NCBI GenBank assembly: GCA_030625695.1
Contig: DAOUQK010000200.1
Location: 1 to 6,971 of the forward strand
Source: Paracoccaceae bacterium
Lineage (GTDB): Bacteria > Pseudomonadota > Alphaproteobacteria > Rhodobacterales > Rhodobacteraceae
Length of the DNA: 6,971 nt
Direction: 5' to 3'
Numbering within the stretch: the stretch's first letter is position 1; each line of letters begins with the position of its first letter. A program made the translations under genes and the position numbers. Shown piece after piece: positions 1-4,959 of the stretch. The notes beneath the pieces are model-generated. The model worked only from the letters and a program-made list of their open reading frames with translations. It ran no database searches and was not told where the DNA came from.

Positions 1-969
1 GTTTCCAATGTGGCGCATATCTTCCAATCACCCGGGCCGATTTATGAACCGGGCGGGATCACCCATGACTGGTGGCGTATGGGCCGGTTTCTGCATGCCT
101 GCGGCATTGGTCCAAGCGACATTGTCCAGAATTGTTTCTCATACCACCTGACTCCGGCCGGCATGATTTTCGAATCTGGCGCGCGCGCCGTTGGTGCCAC
201 GGTTCTGCCTGCGGGCACCGGCCAAACCGAACTACAGGTCCGCGCGGCCCGTGATATATCGGTGACGGCCTACGCCGGCACGCCCGACTACCTCAAGATC
301 ATCCTTGATAAAGCTGATGAGATGGGTGTGGCCCTTGGCATCTCCAAAGCCGCCGTCGGCGGCGGTGCGTTGTTTCCCAGCCTAAGGGCGGAATACCGCG
401 ATCGCGGCATCACCTGCCTGCAATCATACGCCACCGCCGATCTGGGCAACATCGCCTACGAAAGCCCGGCAATGGACGGCATGATCATCGACGAACAGGT
501 GATCGTCGAAATCGTCACCCCCGGCACCGGCAACCCGGTGGAACCCGGCGAAGTGGGCGAAGTCGTGGTCACCACCCTGAACCCCGACTACCCGCTGATC
601 CGCTTTGCCACCGGCGACCTCAGCGCCATGATGGAAGGGCAATCTCCTTGCGGACGGACCAACCGGCGCATCAAAGGCTGGATGGGCCGGGCCGATCAGA
701 CTACCAAGATCAAAGGCATGTTTGTGCGCCCCGAACAGGTGGCAGCACTCGTCGCCAAACACGACGAAATCATCAAAGCACGGGTGATTGCATCCCGAGA
801 AGGCGAGATGGACGTGATGAAAGTGCAGCTTGAGGCCCCATCTGAGAGTGCCGCTTTTGCGGCCTCGGTGGTGGACATCCTCAAGCTGAAAGGCGCGGTC
901 GAGGTGGTGGCACCGGGCAGCCTGCCCAAGGATGGGCTGGTGATCGAGGATCAGCGGATTTATGAGTGA
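1..969 (+). CDS. PaaK-like (phenylacetate-CoA ligase family) AMP-forming protein, 5' end missing
   Basis: This is the C-terminal part (322 codons visible) of an adenylate-forming enzyme related to phenylacetate-CoA ligase, which in this family makes an acyl-adenylate and then an acyl-CoA. The frame is open to the left window edge. The family is usually about 430 residues, so roughly 100 N-terminal residues lie upstream and the GTG at 10 is not taken as the start. Visible landmarks are an SPGPIYEPGG loop (codons 10-19) where PaaK has its SSGTTG phosphate loop, YATADLG (about codons 142-148) at the place of the adenine-binding YGLSE segment, RFATGDL (A7-like), and GRADQTTKIKGMFVRP, which starts the C-terminal AMP-binding_C_2-type lid. 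The family match is clear from the order of these blocks. The substrate cannot be read from the sequence, and phenylacetate is not implied: no other paa genes are present. The next gene is convergent, so this one ends its own transcription unit. Confidence 0.85.
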   Translation, partial: VSNVAHIFQSPGPIYEPGGITHDWWRMGRFLHACGIGPSDIVQNCFSYHLTPAGMIFESGARAVGATVLPAGTGQTELQVRAARDISVTAYAGTPDYLKIILDKADEMGVALGISKAAVGGGALFPSLRAEYRDRGITCLQSYATADLGNIAYESPAMDGMIIDEQVIVEIVTPGTGNPVEPGEVGEVVVTTLNPDYPLIRFATGDLSAMMEGQSPCGRTNRRIKGWMGRADQTTKIKGMFVRPEQVAALVAKHDEIIKARVIASREGEMDVMKVQLEAPSESAAFAASVVDILKLKGAVEVVAPGSLPKDGLVIEDQRIYE

Positions 970-1003
970 TACCAGAACGTCTGGACGCTGGCTCATGCAG
1001 CCA

Positions 1004-1076
1004 TGCGTAGGGTGGGGTTCCCCCCCACCGCCCGGCAAAGCCAAAGGGGTGGTGGGTTGAAAACCCACCCTACGCA
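1004..1076. repeat. REP-like palindromic intergenic repeat
   Basis: A 13-bp perfect inverted repeat, TGCGTAGGGTGGG (1004-1016) and CCCACCCTACGCA (1064-1076), frames two smaller hairpins. The left one pairs GGTGGGG (1011-1017) with CCCCACC (1023-1029). The right one pairs GGTGGGTT (1051-1058) with AACCCACC (1062-1069) around a 3-nt loop. Two head-to-head hairpins between convergent genes is the usual layout of REP/BIME-type elements. It starts 34 bp after the stop of the PaaK-like gene and could also stabilise the mRNA end or end transcription, although no T-run follows. The structure is directly visible. That it is a multi-copy genomic repeat is inferred from its form. Confidence 0.7.
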
Positions 1077-1154
1077 ACAATGACAGGTCGGTCTTTGGGC
1101 GGATTGGTATGAGGTGTGATTATTCCGCTGGTTGAACGGTTACCACTTATTGAA

Positions 1155-1184
1155 CAAGGGGCCACGATCAACGCGGCCCCCTTG
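1155..1184 (-). terminator. Stem-loop terminator candidate for the cyclase gene
   Basis: CAAGGGGCC (1155-1163) pairs with GGCCCCCTTG (1175-1184) as a GC-rich 9-bp stem with one bulged C at 1177 and an 11-nt loop. It begins 7 nt past the stop codon of the minus-strand cyclase gene. On the minus strand the following bases are TTCAATAAG, a poor U-tract, so termination may be weak. Being nearly symmetric, it could act on read-through from both convergent genes. Confidence 0.5.
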
Positions 1185-1191
1185 AACTTTA

Positions 1192-2139
1192 TCAGTACAA
1201 CGCCACAGGGTTGATAATCATCTGCACAGTGCCGCGAATGCGGGCCTGGCCAAGCACGAACATGAACTCGCTCACGCCGTCGCGCACCAATGGCCCTGTG
1301 TCCATCGTCTCAAGCAGATAGATGCCGTTTTCCTTAAGCAGCACCACATGGCCGTAAAACGCGCCATCCCCCGGTGCCGGCGGAATTGGCTCAACGCCCC
1401 ATGTGTCAGCGCCCACCGCCATCACATCAAGCGAGGCAAGGTAACGCGCACCTTCGACGTTCAGGCCCGGCTCTCCCGAGACCCATGCGGTTGGGTCGCT
1501 TTCCAGCATGCCTTCGGTCCAGCCGGTGTGAAACAGAACGATGTCGCCTTTGCCAACCGCAACCCCTTGGGCAGATGCCGCAGCCTTGATCTCAGCTTCG
1601 CCAAAATGCTCGCCCGCGGCCATCACGTCCTTGCCAAAATGCCCGGCCATATCAAGAACCACGCCGCGTCCGACCAAAGGTGGAATGTTGTGCACCCCCA
1701 TCTTCTTCAGGCCGGTGATGGCCGCGAAATCCTTTTCGTCGTTACAGTTGTAATACATCCCGTTTTCGCCAAGATGCCCAAGCCCGTCAATCTGCGAACC
1801 AATGCCAACCCAGGTTTGCAGGATGTCGTCGTTATACGACGCAGGATAGCCAAATTGAGTCAGCTTCTGCCCGCCTTGCTGGTTCGGTTGCACCACTTGC
1901 AGGTTGAGCGAGCGAGGCGCGAAAGCCGGAGTGCTGGAATCAATGATAATGCCAAGTGGCAAAGATTTACCCTGTTTGACCAGGCCAAGGGCCATCAGCG
2001 TATTTTCCGGGCTAACAAGATTGGCCGAGCCGATCTCATCATCAGCCCCCCATTTTGACGGCACGCAATCCTGCGCCAGTCCCGATGTGGCGACCAGACA
2101 AAAGGCGCTGGCCAGTTTTGGTATTATCGACAACTTCAT
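1192..2139 (-). CDS. Periplasmic cyclase-family (kynurenine-formamidase-like) metal hydrolase
   Basis: The predicted protein has 315 residues and belongs to the cyclase/kynurenine formamidase fold (PF04199 type), metal-dependent hydrolases acting on amides or cyclic esters. Residues 1-22 look like a Sec signal peptide (KLS..., hydrophobic core, cleavage after SGLA22), so the enzyme is probably periplasmic; soluble KynB-type enzymes are shorter and cytoplasmic. The signature HxGTHxDxxxH reads GIGSQIDGLGH (residues 112-122): Asp118 and the catalytic-type His122 are kept, but two His ligands are replaced by Gly112 and Gln116. Later family motifs are present: HTGW (204-207), GADTWGVE (243-250), His264 and Glu277 in HVVLLKENGIYLLE. 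The start at 2139 is chosen because GGAGGAG sits 6 nt upstream and a signal peptide follows directly; upstream in-frame starts would put this Shine-Dalgarno inside the gene. The substrate is unknown. It is divergent from the small lipoprotein gene and convergent with the PaaK-like gene, and no link to the BHAC genes is visible. Confidence 0.87.
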   Translation of the reverse strand: MKLSIIPKLASAFCLVATSGLAQDCVPSKWGADDEIGSANLVSPENTLMALGLVKQGKSLPLGIIIDSSTPAFAPRSLNLQVVQPNQQGGQKLTQFGYPASYNDDILQTWVGIGSQIDGLGHLGENGMYYNCNDEKDFAAITGLKKMGVHNIPPLVGRGVVLDMAGHFGKDVMAAGEHFGEAEIKAAASAQGVAVGKGDIVLFHTGWTEGMLESDPTAWVSGEPGLNVEGARYLASLDVMAVGADTWGVEPIPPAPGDGAFYGHVVLLKENGIYLLETMDTGPLVRDGVSEFMFVLGQARIRGTVQMIINPVALY

Positions 2140-2145
2140 AAGATA

Positions 2146-2152
2146 CTCCTCC
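2146..2152 (-). promoter_or_regulatory. Strong Shine-Dalgarno that sets the cyclase start
   Basis: On the minus strand GGAGGAG lies 6 nt before the ATG at 2139. It decides against the ATG at 2160 and the much longer upstream frame (to 2493), which runs back through the divergent lipoprotein gene. Confidence 0.85.
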
Positions 2153-2207
2153 TTGGACATGTGCGACTTGCAAGGCAACCATTGGGTTAAACGCAACGCT
2201 GCACGAT

Positions 2208-2217
2208 TTAACGTTAA
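2208..2217. promoter_or_regulatory. Palindrome TTAACGTTAA, candidate operator
   Basis: A perfect 10-bp palindrome with a central CG lies in the 199-bp divergent region, 69 bp upstream of the cyclase start and 121 bp upstream of the lipoprotein start. Palindromes with a central CG are typical of LacI/GalR-type operators, but no such regulator is encoded here. The role is a guess from shape and place. Confidence 0.3.
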
Positions 2218-2292
2218 CAGGTAAAACGATTCTGAAATAGTGCCAGAAGGAAAATGAAGGATTTGCAGTCGCCCGTGGATAGGATAGCGTGG

Positions 2293-2305
2293 GTCGGAAA
2301 CCGAC
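2293..2305. repeat. Small GTCGG-AAA-CCGAC hairpin upstream of the lipoprotein gene
   Basis: GTCGG (2293-2297) and CCGAC (2301-2305) form a 5-bp stem with an AAA loop, 33 bp before the lipoprotein ATG. The surrounding GCGTGGGTCGG resembles the arm of the REP-like element at 1004-1076 (GCGTAGGGTGGG), so it may be a degenerate single-hairpin relative. It could equally be a leader hairpin of the lipoprotein mRNA. No strong promoter is apparent beside it. Confidence 0.35.
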
Positions 2306-2338
2306 GCGCATGGGCCTGGACGGACGGAGAAAACAGTA

Positions 2339-2731
2339 ATGAAGATTTTTGGATTAGTGGCTGCCTGCCTGGTGTCAGCCTGTTCACAATACGATATTCC
2401 AAACGACTGGTCCGGCACTGTGACAGCCCCCGAACAAGGCATTGAATACAGCAAATTGTTCACCAACTTTGTCCAAGAACCCAAGGACATCAAATATGTT
2501 CAGGTGTTGGGCCGCTCTTGGGCTGTCTTTCCCTTTCCGGGATCAGATTTCCCTGACGTCTATGTCACCCAGCGCGATAACCTTGATCTGAACCCATATG
2601 GCGCGCCGCCATATCGGCGCACGCCTCAGGCGATTCGGGCGGTTGAATTGGCCACCGGCTGTAAGGTGGTGAGATCGGAAATGGTACGCCATGTCACGGC
2701 GCGGTATTTCGCACCAGTGGACTGTAGCTAA
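2339..2731 (+). CDS. Small predicted lipoprotein of unknown function
   Basis: The 130-residue product starts with Lys2, a short hydrophobic stretch and a lipobox-like LVSA-Cys15, so it is predicted to be cut by signal peptidase II, lipid-anchored on Cys15 and placed in the inner or outer membrane. The residue after Cys15 is Ser, not Asp, which slightly favours the outer membrane. Mature residues include aromatic-rich segments (SWAVFPFPGSDFPDVYV, about 60-76) and two further cysteines near the end (Cys108 and Cys129) that could form a disulfide. I recognise no domain. The ATG at 2339 follows GGAGA (2326-2330) at 8 nt, and the signal sequence begins right there, which supports this start. It reads toward bhcR, and the TAA overlaps the bhcR stop codon. 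It could be a lineage-restricted envelope protein; nothing ties it to glyoxylate metabolism. Confidence 0.78.
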   Translation: MKIFGLVAACLVSACSQYDIPNDWSGTVTAPEQGIEYSKLFTNFVQEPKDIKYVQVLGRSWAVFPFPGSDFPDVYVTQRDNLDLNPYGAPPYRRTPQAIRAVELATGCKVVRSEMVRHVTARYFAPVDCS

Positions 2732-3576
2732 CCCTGTGACGCCAAGGGGGCGGCCCCAATCGCCGCTGACAGATTACGCGCGGCGGTTGTTACCTCGCCA
2801 CTCAGCCGGACGATATCATCGTCACTAATACGGCTTGAAGGCCCGGACACGGATATCCCGGCCACCGCTTCGCCGTATGCGTCAAATACCGGGGCCGCGA
2901 TACAGCGCATCCCGTCGGTCTTTTCATCCGCATCCACGGCAAACCCACGGGTCCGGCTTAGGGCAAGATCATGCTCAAGGGCGGCGTGATCCGTCAGCGT
3001 CTGCCGGGTATAGCGGGTTAACTCGCGCCCCTTAAGGATCACCTCGCGCCGGTCTTCTGGCATAAACGCCAGCAACGCCTTGCCAATCCCCGAGGCATGC
3101 ATCTCAGAAACGCTCCCGGGTGGAAAAAACGCGCGAATATTCGCATGCGTTTCCACCTGGCTGATAAACAATACCTCGCCGTTGCGTTCCATCCCAAGAT
3201 TGGCCGTCTCGCCGGTTGCCGCCATCAGTGCGCGCAGGATTGGCCGCGCGCTATCCACCAAAGAGGTGCGGCGCAAAAATCCAGTGCCGATCAAAAAGGT
3301 CCCTGCCCCGATGCTCCAGACTTGCGCCACTTCGTCAAAACCCACCATGCCGCGCCCGTGGAACGTCGTCAGCACGCGGTAAATCGTTGCCGGGGACTGA
3401 TCCAGATCGTCGGCCAGAACCGACAACGTGGCCCCGCCAAGTTCGCCCAATCGTTGCAGAACGACGATGGCCCGGTCCAGTGATTTGATGGTGTTCTGGT
3501 CGGTCTTGTCATGCCAGCCACGCGGCCTGCCACGGGGAAGGCGCGTGTTGGTGGGGGGGGATTTGGTGGCAGGCAT
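2728..3576 (-). CDS. bhcR: BhcR, IclR-family regulator of the beta-hydroxyaspartate cycle genes
   Basis: This 282-residue protein has the IclR layout: a winged helix-turn-helix (about residues 30-90, with SLDRAIVVLQRL, TLSVLADDL and QSPATIYRVLTTF as recognition region) followed by an effector-binding domain (about 95-270, with MHASGIGKALLAFMP, GFAVDADEKTDGMRCIAAPVFD and AVAGISVSGP). Its place directly divergent from bhcA identifies it as BhcR, which in Paracoccus binds the bhc promoter and responds to glyoxylate. A basic N-terminal tail has PRGRP (residues 14-18), an AT-hook core. The start at 3576 is chosen because the domain begins soon after, and a longer reading to 3738 would cover the whole promoter region of bhcA; the Shine-Dalgarno is weak (AGAAAG). 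Codons 6-9 contain a run of eight C. The gene ends tail-to-tail with the lipoprotein gene with overlapping stop codons. Confidence 0.88.
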   Translation of the reverse strand: MPATKSPPTNTRLPRGRPRGWHDKTDQNTIKSLDRAIVVLQRLGELGGATLSVLADDLDQSPATIYRVLTTFHGRGMVGFDEVAQVWSIGAGTFLIGTGFLRRTSLVDSARPILRALMAATGETANLGMERNGEVLFISQVETHANIRAFFPPGSVSEMHASGIGKALLAFMPEDRREVILKGRELTRYTRQTLTDHAALEHDLALSRTRGFAVDADEKTDGMRCIAAPVFDAYGEAVAGISVSGPSSRISDDDIVRLSGEVTTAARNLSAAIGAAPLASQG

Positions 3577-3593
3577 AACTTTCTTTCTGGTTT

Positions 3594-3622
3594 TATGAAA
3601 AACAACATCACCATATGAAAAA
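3594..3622. repeat. Direct repeat TATGAAAAA x2, 20 bp apart
   Basis: TATGAAAAA occurs at 3594-3602 and 3614-3622. The start-to-start distance of 20 bp, about two helical turns, would put both copies on one face of the DNA. They cover the predicted bhcR -10 box and start point, so binding there could give autorepression. In an AT-rich stretch a chance repeat is possible. Confidence 0.35.
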
Positions 3623-3638
3623 AGTAACCAACTGTAAA
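3610..3638 (-). promoter_or_regulatory. Candidate sigma70-type promoter of bhcR
   Basis: On the minus strand TTTACA (3633-3638) and TATGGT (3610-3615) are separated by 17 bp. They match the -35 consensus at 5 of 6 and the -10 at 4 of 6. Transcription would start near 3603, giving a leader of about 27 nt before the ATG at 3576. The -10 overlaps one copy of a TATGAAAAA direct repeat. Found by eye only. Confidence 0.45.
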
Positions 3639-3640
3639 TA

Positions 3641-3669
3641 TTGAATTTATCTGTGTGGTAAAGCAAAAT
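3641..3669 (+). promoter_or_regulatory. Candidate sigma70-type promoter of the bhcABC operon
   Basis: TTGAAT (3641-3646) and CAAAAT (3664-3669) are spaced by 17 bp, each matching 4 of 6 consensus bases. Its -35 box is only 2 bp from the -35 box proposed for bhcR on the other strand, so the two promoters would be back to back. The start point would be near 3676. The weak match suits a regulated promoter but is not proof. Confidence 0.4.
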
Positions 3670-3683
3670 TCGCGAGACTCGAA
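3669..3683. promoter_or_regulatory. Imperfect palindrome TTCG-N7-CGAA, candidate BhcR operator
   Basis: TTCGCGAGACTCGAA has TTCG and CGAA as 15-bp outer half-sites and also contains the inner palindrome CGAG-A-CTCG (3673-3681). IclR-family proteins commonly bind short imperfect palindromes of about this size. It abuts the proposed -10 box and spans the predicted start point of bhcA, a typical repressor position. Binding by BhcR is inferred from place and symmetry only. Confidence 0.4.
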
Positions 3684-3705
3684 AAAATTGTGCTGGGACC
3701 GGGTT

Positions 3706-3748
3706 GCCTTTAGAAAGGCGGTAACACGCATTAACCACTCCTCAGGAG
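3706..3748 (+). promoter_or_regulatory. bhcA leader: two short hairpins and the Shine-Dalgarno
   Basis: The predicted bhcA leader holds the inverted repeat GCCTTT-AG-AAAGGC (3706-3719), a 5-bp stem with a tetraloop as RNA. Just before the start, CTCC-TCA-GGAG (3738-3748) lets the Shine-Dalgarno AGGAG (3744-3748, 6 nt from the ATG) pair with an upstream CTCC. The stems are short and no T-run follows, so this is not a clear attenuator or riboswitch. Confidence 0.35.
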
Positions 3749-3754
3749 AACTCC

Positions 3755-4945
3755 ATGAGCATTCAAAACCCGGTCTTCATTCCCGGCCCGACCAACATCC
3801 CCGAAGTCGTTCGCAAGGCCTGTGATATGGCCACCATCGACCACCGCTCGCCCGCCTTTGGGGCAATTCTGCACCCGGCGCGCGACGGGGTAAAACAGGT
3901 ATTGAAAAGCCAGAACGCCGAAGTGTTCATTTTTCCTTCGACCGGGACCGGCGGCTGGGAAACCACAATCACCAACACCTTGTCGCCCGGCGACAAGGTT
4001 CTGGTGGCGCGCAACGGCATGTTCTCACATCGCTGGATTGACATGTGCCAGCGCCACGGGCTGGAGGTTCAGATCGTTGAAACCCGCTGGGGCGAAGGCA
4101 TTTCTGCGGCCCGGTATGGCGAGATACTGGAGGCCGACACGGCGGGCGCAATCCGGGCTGTTCTGGCAACCCACAACGAAACCGCAACCGGGGTTCTGTC
4201 CGACATCGGAGCCATTCGGCAGGCGATGGACGCGGCGCGCCATCCGGCAATGTTGTTTGTTGACGGGGTCAGCTCGATCGGATCAATGGACTTCCGGTTT
4301 GATGACTGGGGCGTGGACGTGGCCGTAACCGGCTCGCAAAAGGGCTTTATGCTGCCGGCCGGTCTGGCGATTGTCGGCTTCAGCCCCAAAGCGATGCAGG
4401 CGACCAAGACTGCCAAGCTGCCGCGCACTTTCTTTGATGTGAACGATATGGGGGCAGGCTATGCCAACAACGCCTATCCTTATACGCCGCCGGTTGGTCT
4501 GATCAACGGCTTGAAACTGACCTGCGACATGCTGCTGGATGAAGGGTTGGAAAACGTCTTTGCCCGCCATTTTCGCATCGCCGAAGGCGTGCGCCGCGCG
4601 GTACAGGCTTGGGGTTTGGAATTATGCGCCGAAGGGCCAGAGGTTTATTCCAATACAGTCAGCGCAATTCTGACACCCAAGGGGGTCAACGGCACCGATA
4701 TTGTCACCCATGCGGCGGAAAAATACGGCGTTGCCTTTGGCGTGGGTCTGGGCGAAGTCGCAGGCAAGCTGTTTCGCATTGGTCATCTGGGCAGCCTGAC
4801 GGATGTAATGATGCTCAGCGGGATTGCTACGGCTGAGATGTGCATGGTTGATTTGGGCATGAAAATCGAGTTGGGTGCGGGGGTGGCCGCAGCGCAAGAG
4901 TATTTTCGCAGCAATGACGGGCTGGCACAAAAAGACGCGGCATAA
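3755..4945 (+). CDS. bhcA: BhcA, L-aspartate--glyoxylate aminotransferase
   Basis: This 396-residue, PLP-dependent class V (alanine-glyoxylate type) aminotransferase is the first BHAC enzyme. It moves the amino group of aspartate to glyoxylate, giving oxaloacetate and glycine; oxaloacetate is the net product of the cycle. Family landmarks are PGPTNIP (10-16) with DHRSPAF (29-35), the STGTGGWE cofactor loop (62-69), THNETATG (139-146), VDGVSSIG (169-176) with Asp170 for the pyridine nitrogen, TGSQKGF (192-198) with Lys196 as Schiff-base lysine, and FRIGHLG (340-346) with Arg341 for the substrate carboxylate. The length is normal. AGGAG lies 6 nt before the ATG. Sequence alone would also allow serine-glyoxylate aminotransferase; the order bhcR-bhcA-bhcB-bhcC settles the assignment. 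It begins the operon and lies 14 nt before bhcB. Confidence 0.93.
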   Translation: MSIQNPVFIPGPTNIPEVVRKACDMATIDHRSPAFGAILHPARDGVKQVLKSQNAEVFIFPSTGTGGWETTITNTLSPGDKVLVARNGMFSHRWIDMCQRHGLEVQIVETRWGEGISAARYGEILEADTAGAIRAVLATHNETATGVLSDIGAIRQAMDAARHPAMLFVDGVSSIGSMDFRFDDWGVDVAVTGSQKGFMLPAGLAIVGFSPKAMQATKTAKLPRTFFDVNDMGAGYANNAYPYTPPVGLINGLKLTCDMLLDEGLENVFARHFRIAEGVRRAVQAWGLELCAEGPEVYSNTVSAILTPKGVNGTDIVTHAAEKYGVAFGVGLGEVAGKLFRIGHLGSLTDVMMLSGIATAEMCMVDLGMKIELGAGVAAAQEYFRSNDGLAQKDAA

Positions 4946-4959
4946 GGGACAGGAACGAC

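Noticed and set aside
424..1080. Minus-strand open frame (218 codons) across the PaaK-like gene and the palindromic repeat
   Set aside because: Antisense to a clear coding region, starts inside the repeat and has low-complexity His/Gly/Asp-rich translation.
1348..2058. Plus-strand open frame (236 codons) opposite the cyclase gene
   Set aside because: Shadow of the cyclase gene: the minus strand carries the signal peptide, strong Shine-Dalgarno and family motifs, while this frame has none.
2140..2493. N-terminal extension of the cyclase gene
   Set aside because: It would place the GGAGGAG ribosome site and the signal peptide inside the protein and would overlap the lipoprotein gene head to head.
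3706..3719. GCCTTT-AG-AAAGGC as an intrinsic terminator or attenuator
   Set aside because: The stem is only 5-6 bp and is followed by GGTAAC, not a T-run.
3577..3738. N-terminal extension of BhcR to 336 residues
   Set aside because: It would run through the whole AT-rich promoter region to within 17 bp of the bhcA start; the IclR domain fits the start at 3576.
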